Source: Deinococcus roseus (lineage in GTDB: Bacteria > Deinococcota > Deinococci > Deinococcales > Deinococcaceae). From it: a stretch of 64,000 nt of DNA. The notes under the pieces were generated by a model, which made no database searches, was not told the origin of the DNA, and saw only the letters and a program-made list of their open reading frames with translations. This document shows, one piece after another, positions 27,540 through 36,620 of the stretch; the stretch's first letter is position 1, and each line of letters opens with the position of its first letter. The stretch is from positions 124,001 to 188,000 of the forward strand of contig NZ_BMOD01000005.1 in the NCBI RefSeq assembly GCF_014646895.1. Reading direction: 5' to 3'. The position numbers and the translations under genes are program-made.

Positions 27540-27890
27540 ATGCCTCTAAACTTTTGGGCCTTTCCAACGGCTTTTTTGATTTTCATTTGCCTGTCGATCC
27601 ATCAGGTCTCTATCCAACAGATCGCGAGGATTCTGGCAGGCAATTTGTTCTGTTTTGCGCTCGGTGTGGTCATCCTCAGAAATTTGCAAGTCAACACGCC
27701 CAAAGGACACACTTTTCATCTTTTATTGTCCATGTCGAATTGGTTGCTTGCAGCAATGATCATCCTGGTGGTCAACGGCCTGCAGTGGAGAAAAATGAAG
27801 TTGAAGGGAATGTGGTGGTCTTATTTGCCTTCTGTGGTCATTTTGCAATTCTGGCTTCTTATTTATTCCAGCAGATATTGGTGGTCCTGA
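27540..27890 (+). CDS. small integral membrane protein (116 aa)
   Basis: Hydrophobic segments at about 5-25, 30-50, 62-82 and 90-112 suggest three to four membrane helices, with an aromatic, serine-rich C-terminus. No family is recognised. TAAACT (27528-27533) ends six bases before the ATG, while no ribosome binding site is clear, so it may be leaderless. It ends 17 bases before the terminator shared with trpA. Confidence 0.5.
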   Translation: MPLNFWAFPTAFLIFICLSIHQVSIQQIARILAGNLFCFALGVVILRNLQVNTPKGHTFHLLLSMSNWLLAAMIILVVNGLQWRKMKLKGMWWSYLPSVVILQFWLLIYSSRYWWS

Positions 27891-27906
27891 TGTTCTAAAC
27901 AAGAAA

Positions 27907-27933
27907 AACCCGGAAGCAGGACGCTTCCGGGTT
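27907..27933. terminator. bidirectional terminator after trpA and the membrane protein
   Basis: AACCCGGAAGC (27907-27917) pairs perfectly with GCTTCCGGGTT (27923-27933) around AGGAC, with an A run before it and T-rich sequence after. Confidence 0.82.
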
Positions 27934-27946
27934 GGTTTATGGGATC

Positions 27947-28729
27947 TCAGGACGCTTTGTACGTTCCATCCACGATGTTGCGGGCCAGGCTGGAGAGGTC
28001 TCCGCCTTTTTCGATGGTGTTGATGAAGGCACTGCCCACCACCACCCCGTCTGCCACACTTGCGACTTTGGCGGCACTGGCCCGGTCGCTGACCCCGAAG
28101 CCCACAGCCACAGGAATGCTGGTGTGCTTCCTGGCGAGTTTGACCAGATCGGGCACCTCGTAGAGGGCTTCTCCAGAACGGGCTCCGGTCACGCCCACCA
28201 CACTGACGGCGTAAACGAAGCCGGTGCAGGCACGGGCGACCACCTGAACGCGCTCGGCGGTGCTGGTGGGGGCAATCAGGAAGGTGAGTTTCACGTCATG
28301 CTTCTCGGCGAGAGGAATCAGGGTGTCGGCTTCGTCCGGGGGAAGGTCAGGCAGGATCAGGCCATCGATGCCTGCAGCTTTGACGTCCCGGATGAAGGCT
28401 TCTTCGCCCCAGGCCAGGATGGGGTTGTAGTAGGTCATGACCAGCAGGGCTTTTTCGGTGTGCTTGCGCACTTCCCGGATGGACTCGAAGAAATCCAGCA
28501 TGGTGAAACCCTGACGCAGCGCTTTTTCGGTGGCGCGCTGGATGGTGGGGCCGTCTCCGAGGGGGTCAGAGTATGGGAGGCCAATTTCCATCAGGTCTGC
28601 GTGTTGCAGCAGCTCCAGGGCGTCTTTCACGAACTGGGTTTTGCTGGGGTATCCGGCGGGCAGGTAGGGGATGAAGGCAGCACGGCCTTCCTTTTTGGCC
28701 TGATCAAAGGCGTTCTGAATGCGGTTCAT
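27947..28729 (-). CDS. trpA: tryptophan synthase alpha chain
   Basis: TrpA splits indole-3-glycerol phosphate into indole and glyceraldehyde-3-phosphate; the indole is channelled to TrpB. The 260-residue TIM barrel shows 'AFIPYLPAGYP', the catalytic glutamate in LMEIGLPYSDPLGDGPTIQRA and the second acid in 'DGLILPDLPPDEAD', plus 'GARSGE' in the phosphate-binding region. Its ATG overlaps the trpB stop codon in an ATGA arrangement, so the two are translationally coupled. Confidence 0.96.
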   Translation of the reverse strand: MNRIQNAFDQAKKEGRAAFIPYLPAGYPSKTQFVKDALELLQHADLMEIGLPYSDPLGDGPTIQRATEKALRQGFTMLDFFESIREVRKHTEKALLVMTYYNPILAWGEEAFIRDVKAAGIDGLILPDLPPDEADTLIPLAEKHDVKLTFLIAPTSTAERVQVVARACTGFVYAVSVVGVTGARSGEALYEVPDLVKLARKHTSIPVAVGFGVSDRASAAKVASVADGVVVGSAFINTIEKGGDLSSLARNIVDGTYKAS

Positions 28730-29976
28730 GCATTCACCTCAACTTTTTTTTGCTGCAGTTCCATCAGGCGCATCACTTCGGTGACATCCTTGTCGCCGCG
28801 TCCAGAGAGGGACACCACCATGATCTGGTCTCTGGAGAGGGTGGGAGCCGTCTTGAACACCTGTGCAATGGCGTGGCTGGTTTCCAGGGCAGGAATGATC
28901 CCTTCCAGACGGGTGAATTTCTGGAAGGCTTCCAGGGCTTCATCGTCGGTGATGGGGGCATATTCAGCAATGCCTGCTTTGGCGTAATAAGAGTGCTCTG
29001 GACCGATGCCAGGGTAATCCAGACCTGCACTGATGGAGTGGGCAGGAATGATCTGGCCGTCGTTGTCATAGAGCAGGTACATCTTGGAGCCGTGCAGCAC
29101 CCCGACTTTTCCGCCGGAAACGCTGGCAGCATGGCGGCCTGTGGTGACACCTTCTCCTGCGGCTTCCACCCCGATGATGCGGGGGCGTTCGTTCTCAGGA
29201 AGGTAGGCAAAAGAGGCAAACAGTCCGATGGCGTTGCTTCCGCCACCCACGCAGGCGACGACCACATCGGGGACTTCGCGGCCTTCGAGTTCTTTCAGTT
29301 GCTTCTTGGTTTCTTCGCCGATGATGCTCTGGAAGTCGCGCACCATCATGGGGTAAGGGTGGGGTCCCACCACAGAGCCCAGGATGTAGAAGCTGTCGCG
29401 CACGTTGGTGACCCAGTCGCGGATGGCTTCGTTGGTGGCGTCTTTGAGGGTGGAGGTTCCGCTGGTGACTTCGCGCACCTCTGCCCCCAGCAGTTTCATG
29501 CGGAAGACATTGAGGTTCTGGCGGCGGATGTCTTCTGCCCCCATGTACACCACGCATTCCAGTCCGAACAGGGCGCAGGCGGTGGCGGTGGCCACCCCGT
29601 GCTGTCCGGCTCCGGTTTCTGCAATGATGCGTTTTTTGCCCATGCGTTTGGCAAGCAGCGCCTGTCCGATGGTGTTGTTGATTTTGTGGGCCCCGGTGTG
29701 GTTGAGGTCTTCCCGTTTGAAGTAGATTTTGGCTCCGCCCAGGTGCTCGGTGAGGTTGCGGGCGAAGTACAGGCGGGAGGGGCGACCCACAAATTCTTGC
29801 AGGTAGTACTGGAATTCTTTGAGGAACTCGGGGTCCTCTTTGGCTTGCTGGTAGGCTTTGTTCAACTCGTCGAGCGCAGGGATCAGGGTCTCGGGGACGT
29901 AACGCCCGCCGAATTCGTCAAACCGTCCTCTGGCGTCAGGCAGAGCAAAGGTCGGGATGTTCAATTCTTCGGTCAT
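28726..29976 (-). CDS. trpB: tryptophan synthase beta chain
   Basis: TrpB joins indole and serine to tryptophan using pyridoxal phosphate. The PLP lysine lies in 'NHTGAHKINN', and the phosphate-binding GGGSNAIG motif and 'GRHAASVSGG' region are present; the 416-residue length is usual. The ATG at 29976 is preferred over the GTG at 29985 because the -10-like TATAGT (complement 29984-29989) ends seven bases before it. That would allow separate leaderless transcription from inside the end of gluQ, on top of read-through. Confidence 0.96.
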   Translation of the reverse strand: MTEELNIPTFALPDARGRFDEFGGRYVPETLIPALDELNKAYQQAKEDPEFLKEFQYYLQEFVGRPSRLYFARNLTEHLGGAKIYFKREDLNHTGAHKINNTIGQALLAKRMGKKRIIAETGAGQHGVATATACALFGLECVVYMGAEDIRRQNLNVFRMKLLGAEVREVTSGTSTLKDATNEAIRDWVTNVRDSFYILGSVVGPHPYPMMVRDFQSIIGEETKKQLKELEGREVPDVVVACVGGGSNAIGLFASFAYLPENERPRIIGVEAAGEGVTTGRHAASVSGGKVGVLHGSKMYLLYDNDGQIIPAHSISAGLDYPGIGPEHSYYAKAGIAEYAPITDDEALEAFQKFTRLEGIIPALETSHAIAQVFKTAPTLSRDQIMVVSLSGRGDKDVTEVMRLMELQQKKVEVNA

Positions 29977-29984
29977 GTGAGACA

Positions 29985-30899
29985 CTATAGCCAGTTGTCA
30001 ACCGATTTCTTATACCAATTGTCTAACTTTGCTAGAGGACTTGAAACAAGGTCCATTGGTGAAATTGGACCGGGTGCATCGTACCCTAAACTCTTTGTCA
30101 ACTCCGCCACAATCGCACTCGGGTTAATGTTATTGTTACGCAAATCATGCAGGGAGGGCGCGCCATTTCTTTTGGCCAACCTTACACCTTGAAAGTCTTT
30201 CATCAGGGGAACATGCCAGTACTCCGGTACGGAATACCCCAGGGTTTGCTGCAATGCGACCTGTCTGGGTGTGGCTGCAAAAAGGTCAAAACCCCGCACC
30301 ACCTCTGTCACTCCCATCCGGGCATCATCCACCACCACCGCCAGATGGTAGGCGTAAACCCCATCGTTGCGCCTGAGGACAAAATCTCCGACCTCTGAGG
30401 GCAAATGCTGGGTCAGGGTTCCGGCCAGATGGTCCTGGAGGGTCACGGTCACATCGGGCACTTTCCAGCGCCAGGAAAAGGGACGGTCTGACCTGAAGCC
30501 GCCTTTCAGGCAAGTGCTGGGGTACACCAGTTCAGCCCCATGTGGAGCTGATGCGGATTCCAGAATGTCTTTTCTGGAACAACTGCAGGGATAGGTGTCC
30601 AGCTTCTTGAAGGCTTGATCATAGAGTTCGATGCGCTCGCTCTGGATGAATTCCTCATCCCAGTCCAGACCCAGCCACTCCAGATCAGAGCGAATGGAAT
30701 CATAAGCGTAGGGACGCACGCGGGTGTGGTCCAGATCCTCAAAACGCAGAATGAAACGCCCATTTTGCGAGCGGGCATGCAGCCAGGCCAGCAGTGCCGT
30801 TCGGGCATTCCCCAGATGCATGTGACCGGTGGGACTGGGGGCATAGCGGCCCACCACAGGATTGTTTGTTCTGGAGTGTGTTTCTACAGATTCAGCCAT
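29985..30899 (-). CDS. gluQ: glutamyl-queuosine tRNA(Asp) synthetase
   Basis: GluQ is a shortened GluRS that adds glutamate to queuosine in the anticodon of tRNA-Asp. The 304-residue protein has the class I start 'YAPSPTGHMHLGN', the zinc site CSC with a following YPSTC (the family's Cys-x-Cys and Tyr-x3-Cys ligands), a KRNGAP element in place of KMSK, and no anticodon-binding domain. It lies directly upstream of trpB. It implies that this organism makes queuosine or imports its precursor. Confidence 0.88.
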   Translation of the reverse strand: MAESVETHSRTNNPVVGRYAPSPTGHMHLGNARTALLAWLHARSQNGRFILRFEDLDHTRVRPYAYDSIRSDLEWLGLDWDEEFIQSERIELYDQAFKKLDTYPCSCSRKDILESASAPHGAELVYPSTCLKGGFRSDRPFSWRWKVPDVTVTLQDHLAGTLTQHLPSEVGDFVLRRNDGVYAYHLAVVVDDARMGVTEVVRGFDLFAATPRQVALQQTLGYSVPEYWHVPLMKDFQGVRLAKRNGAPSLHDLRNNNINPSAIVAELTKSLGYDAPGPISPMDLVSSPLAKLDNWYKKSVDNWL

Positions 30900-31107
30900 G
30901 AAAGAAATGCACCCCAGCCATCATGACACATTTGCCATGAAGCTGAGCTGCTTCAAGGTTTCCAGAAGGTTTTTCTCATCTGGAACACCGACCTTTTGCA
31001 CCCAGCATGAAATCACGCTGAAAAGGGCTTCATTTTCGCTTTAGGGATTCCTTGAGGAACTGTCAGATTCAGCGTCTATAGTCTGAGACAGCGAAAGGAG
31101 CAACACC

Positions 31108-31701
31108 ATGAAAAAACACACCTCATTTTTGATTGCCACTTTGATTCTGGGGGCCGCCAGTGCCCAGAGCACCATTGCTTCCAGCAACCTCAAGGCAGAT
31201 TTCAGTAATGCAGATTTCAGTGCAGACCTGAAAACCAGTACCGTGTCTGTGATCGACAGCAAAGGAAACACCCTTGGAACCTACAATTCCAATGGAAAAC
31301 TGCTGGTCAAAGGCGACCTGAAGCTGGCCACCACTGTGGTGGTGAGCAGCAAAACCGGCAGCAAACAGGAATTCAAACTGGCAGGCAAAATCAATGCCAG
31401 CACCCAGTTGCAGGCCTTGCTGGTGACCTACAACAGCAAAACCACCATACTGGTGTCTCTGTTTGCCAAGAGCAACACTGCTCTGGATGCCAGTGGCAGC
31501 AGTACCAGCAGCTCTGGCAACACCTCCACTTCTGAAAGCGGTTCTGCCAGCTCTGGCAGCGCTTCTGACAGTGTTGGTGTGAGTGTTGGTGTGAGTGTTG
31601 GTGTGGGCGTGGGGGCTGGCAGCAACTCTGGCAACGGTTCCGGTGGCGTGGACATTGGCGTGGGCGGCAATGGCGGCATCAACCTGGATCTCGGCAAATG
31701 A
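31108..31701 (+). CDS. secreted protein with Ser/Gly-rich low-complexity tail
   Basis: A signal peptide (1-20, cleavage ASA-QS) is followed by a beta-rich domain (about 25-130) and a tail (about 131-197) of serine-rich, then valine-glycine repeats ('SVGVSVGVSVGVGVG') and Gly/Asn-rich sequence. The design suggests an exported surface or matrix protein. AAAGGAG at 31094-31100 serves the ATG, with a -10-like TATAGT at 31077-31082. A perfect palindromic terminator follows. Function unknown. Confidence 0.65.
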   Translation: MKKHTSFLIATLILGAASAQSTIASSNLKADFSNADFSADLKTSTVSVIDSKGNTLGTYNSNGKLLVKGDLKLATTVVVSSKTGSKQEFKLAGKINASTQLQALLVTYNSKTTILVSLFAKSNTALDASGSSTSSSGNTSTSESGSASSGSASDSVGVSVGVSVGVGVGAGSNSGNGSGGVDIGVGGNGGINLDLGK

Positions 31702-31743
31702 TCCTATCCGCAAATCAGAAAATCAGACAACAATTTGGACAAC

Positions 31744-31774
31744 AAATCAGACAGGGAATTCCCTGTCTGATTTT
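31744..31774 (+). terminator. perfect 30-bp palindromic terminator
   Basis: AAATCAGACAGGGAA runs directly into its own reverse complement (31744-31773) with no loop bases, and T residues follow. It ends the secreted-protein gene upstream of the GH13 promoter. Confidence 0.7.
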
Positions 31775-31831
31775 CATGTTCTGGTTTCTGGAACTGCAGG
31801 AGAACCGTCATGGACTTTGTGTCATCTGGGT

Positions 31832-31861
31832 TTGTCAGGTGCAGCACCCGCGGTTTATCAT
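31832..31861 (+). promoter_or_regulatory. leaderless GH13 promoter with a palindrome in the spacer
   Basis: TTGTCA (31832-31837) and TATCAT (31856-31861) are 18 bases apart, and six bases then lead to the ATG. The spacer opens with the 11-bp palindrome GGTGC-A-GCACC (31838-31848), a possible operator. Confidence 0.6.
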
Positions 31862-31867
31862 GAAACC

Positions 31868-33277
31868 ATGAAAAAATGGATGATTCTGGCGGCGCTCTGC
31901 GCCGGGTTTGGAAGCGCTACCAGCATGCAAGGGGAAGTGGTGTACCAGATTCTGGTGGACCGTTTTGCCGATGGAGACACCAGCAACAACGCAGCGGTCA
32001 ACAAGGATGACCTGCGTGCATGGCATGGTGGCGACCTCAAAGGCATTCTGCAAAAAATCCCCTACCTGAAAAGCCTGGGGGTGACCACCCTCTGGCTCAC
32101 CCCCATCTACACCCAGCAACCCATCAACTCTTTCGGAACGGCAGGCTACCACGGGTACTGGCCTGCAGACTTCCGCAATGTGGATCCGCACTTCGGCACC
32201 CTGGAAGACTTCCAGATTCTGGTGAAAACCGTGCACGACAACGGCATGAAAATCATCCTGGATCAGGTGATCAACCACACCGGTTATGAGGCCAGCCTGC
32301 CAAAAGAGAAACCCGAATGGTTCCACGGAACGGGCTGTGAAAGCCTGGGCAACCCCGAAGTGTTCTGTCCTCTTGCTGGCCTCCCGGACCTGAAGCAGGA
32401 AAAACCTGAAGTGAAACAGTTCTTGCTTGAGAACGACCTGTTCTGGCAAGGGCTGGGCGTGGATGGTTTCCGCTATGACGCCATCCGGCATGTGCCCGCC
32501 AATTTCATTCAGGACCTTGCTGCCCAGGACCAGAAGAACAATGTGTTCACCCTCGGAGAGGTGTTCGAGACGGTCAGCGTGCAGAAAGTGGCTTCCTTCC
32601 AGAAACTGGGCCTGACCAGCGTGTTTGATTTTCCCCTCCGGGAAGCCATCAACCAGACCGTGATGAAAGGGGCAGGATTCACCCAGGTGCGGGCCATCCT
32701 GAACCAGGACAAAGAGTACGTCAATCCTGCAGAACTTGCAGTGTTTCTGGACAACCACGATGTGACCCGTTTTGCCTCGGGCAACCTGTTTGAAGCGGAA
32801 GGAACCAGGCGCACCCAGTACGGCATCCGTGCCCTGATGACTTTGCGGGGCATTCCCGTGCTGTACCAGGGCACCGAAATTGCCATGCGGGGAGGCAACG
32901 ACCCAGACAACCGCAAGGACATGCGTTTTGAAGACCAGTGGACCGAAGCTGAAAAAGCCACCTACGCGGTGGCCCAGAAGGCCATTGCGGTGCGCAAATC
33001 CAGCGAAGCCCTGTCCAGAGGTACATTAAAACTGCTGGAGGTGCCTTCTGCCTATGGGGAAGAACTCTTGCTGTTCATTCGTGACAGTGGTACAGAAAAA
33101 GTGCTGGTGGTCTGGCACAATGGGAAGGAACGGCGCACCTTCAGCCTGAAGATGAATGTGCAATCCCCCTTAACCCAGGACATGTTCGGTCAGGACGCCA
33201 AACTCAGCGGCTCTGGTGGTTACCTGCACCTGTCCCTTCCTCCCCGCTCGGCCGCAGCTTTCCCTTTCTCTGAATGA
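31868..33277 (+). CDS. secreted alpha-amylase family (GH13) glycosidase
   Basis: All four GH13 regions are visible: DQVINH (132-137), GFRYDAIRH (nucleophile D204), the general acid E231 in TLGEVFE, and FLDNHD (transition-state D298). The 469-residue length suits a small alpha-amylase or cyclomaltodextrinase-type enzyme. A short signal peptide precedes 'GEVVYQILVDRFADGD'. The ATG at 31868 is fixed by the promoter six bases upstream; a longer frame from 31595 runs through the terminator and is rejected. It degrades alpha-glucans outside the cell. It overlaps the next gene by four bases. Confidence 0.92.
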   Translation: MKKWMILAALCAGFGSATSMQGEVVYQILVDRFADGDTSNNAAVNKDDLRAWHGGDLKGILQKIPYLKSLGVTTLWLTPIYTQQPINSFGTAGYHGYWPADFRNVDPHFGTLEDFQILVKTVHDNGMKIILDQVINHTGYEASLPKEKPEWFHGTGCESLGNPEVFCPLAGLPDLKQEKPEVKQFLLENDLFWQGLGVDGFRYDAIRHVPANFIQDLAAQDQKNNVFTLGEVFETVSVQKVASFQKLGLTSVFDFPLREAINQTVMKGAGFTQVRAILNQDKEYVNPAELAVFLDNHDVTRFASGNLFEAEGTRRTQYGIRALMTLRGIPVLYQGTEIAMRGGNDPDNRKDMRFEDQWTEAEKATYAVAQKAIAVRKSSEALSRGTLKLLEVPSAYGEELLLFIRDSGTEKVLVVWHNGKERRTFSLKMNVQSPLTQDMFGQDAKLSGSGGYLHLSLPPRSAAAFPFSE

Positions 33278-33948
33278 TCCAGACTGTTCTCTTTGACCGC
33301 GACGAAACCCTGGGCTACTCCGATCACGCTGTGTATCAGGAGGCCGCCCAAATGGTTTTGCAACACCACCCTGAACTCAACACCCGGCAGGTCCTGAAAG
33401 CCATGCAGGAGCAGTGGGCTGCCAGTGACAGCGCCTGGCCCCAGTTGCGCACCCCTGCAGACGAGGAGGTCTTCTGGCAGCAGTACTGTCAGGAACTGGC
33501 TTCCCGCATGAATGTACCCCTGGAAACCTCCCAGAAAATCCACCAGCATTACCCTTACTGGGCGTTCCTGCGCTCTTACCAGGACACCGAGCAGGTGCTG
33601 AAAATCCTCAAGCAAAACGGCTACACCACTGCCGTGCTCTCCAACACCCTTCCCAGCATGGAACCCACCCTGGTGGCCCTGGGCATTGAGGACCTGATCG
33701 ATCAGGCTTTTGCCAGTTGCTCGCTGGGGGTGCACAAACCTGAACTGGCCGTGTTCACCCAGGTGGCTGAGCTGCTGGGACAGACCCCGGAGCAGATCCT
33801 GTTTGTGGACGACAAACTGGAAAACGTGGAAGCTGCCCGACAGGCAGGCATGGCCGCCCTGTGGATTGACCGGGCCAACCGGGATCCACAGGCCATTCAT
33901 GATCTGCATGGTGTGCTGGACCACCTCGGATTGACCATCAAGGACTAA
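33274..33948 (+). CDS. HAD-superfamily hydrolase
   Basis: The 224-residue protein shows motif I DRDET (nucleophile D8, acid D10), motif II in 'AVLSNTLPS', the lysine in 'CSLGVHKPE' and motif IV FVDDKLENVEAA. A helical cap sits between motifs I and II. Such enzymes remove phosphate from small molecules. Its ATG overlaps the amylase stop (ATGA), so the two are coupled; a sugar phosphate substrate is a reasonable guess only. Confidence 0.88.
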   Translation: MIQTVLFDRDETLGYSDHAVYQEAAQMVLQHHPELNTRQVLKAMQEQWAASDSAWPQLRTPADEEVFWQQYCQELASRMNVPLETSQKIHQHYPYWAFLRSYQDTEQVLKILKQNGYTTAVLSNTLPSMEPTLVALGIEDLIDQAFASCSLGVHKPELAVFTQVAELLGQTPEQILFVDDKLENVEAARQAGMAALWIDRANRDPQAIHDLHGVLDHLGLTIKD

Positions 33949-33970
33949 AAGTTGTTGCTGATGGGCCACC

Positions 33971-34000
33971 AACCTCCCAGGAAGTTCTGGGAGGTTTTTT
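33971..34000 (+). terminator. intrinsic terminator after the HAD gene
   Basis: AACCTCCCAG (33971-33980) and CTGGGAGGTT (33987-33996) form a 10-bp stem, followed by a run of six T residues ending at 34000. Confidence 0.88.
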
Positions 34001-34054
34001 CTTGCTTGATCAAAAAGGCCAGCACCCTCCTGCAACGGGACCCACAAATTTCTG

Positions 34055-34194
34055 CCTTCGTCTTGCCCCTCAAAGTGTGCCTTCTTGACCCTACTACGCG
34101 CTTGCAGGCCTGCTTCGCGCTGGGTCGCTCCGGGACGTCCCTCAGCAAGACTTGAGGGCTGCCCTCAGCCCCAGCTTTTTGCCTTCTGCCTTCA
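34055..34194. repeat. dispersed intergenic repeat, copy A
   Basis: The block 34055-34082 matches 60442-60469 at 24 of 28 positions. Both copies continue for roughly 50-110 bases and end in heptamers of the TGCCTTC type (here two copies at about 34180-34193). It fills the space between the HAD terminator and the dipeptidase gene. No coding capacity is evident. Confidence 0.5.
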
Positions 34195-34203
34195 CACTCC
34201 AGC

Positions 34204-35196
34204 ATGTTAGATTGGAGCGTGATTTTCGATGCGCACCTCGATCTGGCTTACAGTGCCGTACAGGGCAGGGACCTGACCCGTCCCCTTCCTCAGCCTTTGC
34301 ACGATGAAACGGCCATGGTGAATTTTGCAGCGCTCAGGGAGGCAGGGGTGCGGGCCTGCCTGGGGACCCTGTGGGCCTATCCCAGCAGCAAGGACCATCC
34401 TGAGGGGTACACCACTGCTCAGGAAGCCAGAAAACAGGCCCTGTTGCAACTGGAGCACTACCTGCGCTGGCAGGACCAGGGGCACATCCGCTTGCTGGCT
34501 TCCGGGCAGGAACTGCTGGAGCACTGGAACAACCCGCAGGATGCCCCTCTGGGCGTGGTGTTGCTGATGGAAGGGGCTGATCCCATTTCAGGACCTGAAG
34601 ACCTGCACTTCTGGCACCGGGAGGGCCTGAGGGTGGTGGGTCTGGCCTGGGAACGCACCCGTTATTCTGGCGGCACCAATGCCCCCGGAGGACTGACCGC
34701 TGAAGGTCGGGAACTGGTTCACGCCATCAAGGAACTGAACCTGACCCTGGATGCTTCACATCTGGCAGAGCAGGCCTTCTGGGAGTTGGTGGAAATCCAC
34801 CAGAAGGTGATTGCCTCCCACTCCAATGCCCAGGCCCTGGTGCCCACCGACCGTCAGCTCTCGGATGCCATGCTCCAGAAAATCGGCGATCTGAACGGCA
34901 GAATTGGGCTGGTGCTGTTCAACACTTTCATCAAGGCCGGGGTCAAGAAAGGCATGCCCAAAAATGCTGTGGGGTTCTCGGACCTGCTGCAACATGCCCA
35001 ACACATGGCTGGCCTGATCGGCTGGGACAAAGTTGGCCTGGGCTCGGATCTGGATGGAGGGTTTGGATGGGAACGCACTCCCGCAGAATTGCAGCGCGTG
35101 GCAGATTTGCACAGGTTTTTTGAGCTGCTGCCAGAACAGGCCAGAGCAGGTGTGGAGCACCAGAACTGGCTGGACTGGCTGGTCAGGAACCTCTGA
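34204..35196 (+). CDS. membrane-dipeptidase-like zinc peptidase (M19)
   Basis: The 330-residue protein has the M19 metal ligands in 'FDAHLDLA' (HxD), the bridging glutamate in LLMEGAD, and histidines in DASH and ASHSN, followed by 'GLGSDLDGGFG'. M19 enzymes cleave dipeptides, often with D- or dehydro-amino acids. The ATG at 34204 is used here; the in-frame GTG at 34219 gives a more family-like start right before IFDAH and has GGAGC five bases upstream, so it may be the true start. The dispersed repeat ends about ten bases upstream. Confidence 0.88.
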   Translation: MLDWSVIFDAHLDLAYSAVQGRDLTRPLPQPLHDETAMVNFAALREAGVRACLGTLWAYPSSKDHPEGYTTAQEARKQALLQLEHYLRWQDQGHIRLLASGQELLEHWNNPQDAPLGVVLLMEGADPISGPEDLHFWHREGLRVVGLAWERTRYSGGTNAPGGLTAEGRELVHAIKELNLTLDASHLAEQAFWELVEIHQKVIASHSNAQALVPTDRQLSDAMLQKIGDLNGRIGLVLFNTFIKAGVKKGMPKNAVGFSDLLQHAQHMAGLIGWDKVGLGSDLDGGFGWERTPAELQRVADLHRFFELLPEQARAGVEHQNWLDWLVRNL

Positions 35197-35255
35197 GCTG
35201 GGTGGCTTTCCAGCCTCAGAAAGCACAGGAGCCTGTCGGTTTGGTTCATGCTTTT

Positions 35256-35289
35256 GGAATGAGAGGCCTGTTTTGCAGCCTCTCATTCC
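35256..35289. terminator. 12-bp stem-loop between converging genes
   Basis: GGAATGAGAGGC (35256-35267) pairs with GCCTCTCATTCC (35278-35289) and overlaps the stop codon of the nucleotidyltransferase gene. It lacks a T run, so it may be a weak bidirectional terminator or a 3'-end stabiliser. Confidence 0.45.
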
Positions 35290-36575
35290 TCTGTCAGGCG
35301 CAGCAAGAAATCCAGAATGGCCTCAGACTGGTTTTCCAGTTCCCCTTCAATGATGGCCTGCACGGCCAGCTGTTTCAGGCGGCCCACCTCCTGCCCTTGC
35401 ACCTGAAAAGCCCGCATGATGGTGTTCCCGGAGAGGGCCAGTTGCCGTTCATCAAAAGTGGCGACCTGGGGCATGGCAAGCGCATCCTGACGGATGCCAG
35501 CAGACCAGACTTGCGGATCAAAACCTTCTGGGAGCAGGTGGGCTGCCAGATCGGCTTCCCGCATGTTCAGGGCGTCTTCCCAGATGTCTCCCAGGTCGTT
35601 CATGAAGCGGCGCAGGGCTTTGCGGCTGGGGTGCAGCGGCGGGCGCATGTGGTTGCGCACCAGTTTTCGGACCTCTTCTGTCCAGGCCGTGGAAAATTTC
35701 AGACGGACGAGCAAATCTCTGGCAACTTTTGCACCCACATGCTCATGGTCGTAAAAGTGACCTGCTCCGTTTTCACCCCTGGTAAAGCAGGCTGGTTTGG
35801 AGATGTCGTGCAGAAACAGCGCCAGTCGGGTTCTGAGGCTGAACTTCTTCTGCACGGCGTAATGCACGGCAGCAAAGATGTGCTCGTCCACGGTGTGCTG
35901 ATGGTGAGGGTTGTGCTGCTCAAAGCCAATGCAAGGGGCAAGCTCTGGAAAGAGCCGGGCCAGAATGCCAGTGTCTCTGGCCAGCCTGAGGGCTTTCAGA
36001 ACCGCATCTGCATTGGGGCAGGCCAGCAGCCTCAGCCATTCTTCCTGAATGCGCTCTGGAGCCAGCCCATCAAGAAGCTTCACCTGTTCGGTCATGGCTT
36101 GCAGGGTGGCAGGTTCGATGTCAAAATCCAGTTTGGCCACAAAACGCAGGGCCCGCAAAAGGCGCAGGGGATCCTGGTCAAAGGCGGCAACTGAAGTCAT
36201 GCGCAGAATGCGGTTTTGCAGGTCCTGCAAACCTCCCGTGGGGTCCAGCAGTTCGCCGTTGCTGCCACGGGCCAGGGCGTTGATGGTGAAATCCCGGTGC
36301 AGCAGGTCGTCTGGCAGGTCCAGGCCGTTTCTGGGGAGGGCCACATCCACGGTCTCCCCTGCCAGGGTCACTTTGAAGACCTCGAAGGATGCACCCACCA
36401 GACCCACCTTGCCAGGCAGCAGGCGTTTCAGGTCCTGATGGTCCAGATGTGTGACCAGCAAATCCCGGTCCTTGCTGGGAAGGCCCAGCAGTTCATCCCT
36501 GAGGGAACCTCCGACCTGGTAACACCTGCCTCCGGCCTGTTCTATGGTCTGTGTGATGGTCTTGACGGCATCCAT
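35283..36575 (-). CDS. CCA-type tRNA nucleotidyltransferase / poly(A) polymerase family with HD domain
   Basis: Class II nucleotidyltransferase features are clear in this 430-residue protein: GGSLRDELLG with the catalytic acids in KDRDLLV and DVAL, 'LLHRDFTINALA', and 'PLRLLRALRFVAKLDF'. An HD-type metal domain follows (LALFLHDISKP, with 'HHQHTVDEH'). Such enzymes complete or repair the tRNA 3' CCA end. Deinococcus species split the task into separate CC-adding and A-adding enzymes, and I cannot tell which one this is from sequence inspection. Confidence 0.88.
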   Translation of the reverse strand: MDAVKTITQTIEQAGGRCYQVGGSLRDELLGLPSKDRDLLVTHLDHQDLKRLLPGKVGLVGASFEVFKVTLAGETVDVALPRNGLDLPDDLLHRDFTINALARGSNGELLDPTGGLQDLQNRILRMTSVAAFDQDPLRLLRALRFVAKLDFDIEPATLQAMTEQVKLLDGLAPERIQEEWLRLLACPNADAVLKALRLARDTGILARLFPELAPCIGFEQHNPHHQHTVDEHIFAAVHYAVQKKFSLRTRLALFLHDISKPACFTRGENGAGHFYDHEHVGAKVARDLLVRLKFSTAWTEEVRKLVRNHMRPPLHPSRKALRRFMNDLGDIWEDALNMREADLAAHLLPEGFDPQVWSAGIRQDALAMPQVATFDERQLALSGNTIMRAFQVQGQEVGRLKQLAVQAIIEGELENQSEAILDFLLRLTEE

Positions 36576-36620
36576 AAGGGTTCATTGTGGCAGATTCTGC
36601 AAAGTCTGGCCTGTGCCAGA

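Noticed and set aside
28750..30192. 480-codon plus-strand frame opposite trpB and gluQ
   Set aside because: It covers two well recognised genes on the other strand and is glycine/valine/phenylalanine rich, a typical antisense shadow.
31595..31867. Extension of the GH13 gene upstream
   Set aside because: It would overlap the end of the Ser/Gly-rich gene and run through a perfect palindromic terminator; the signal peptide starts at 31868.
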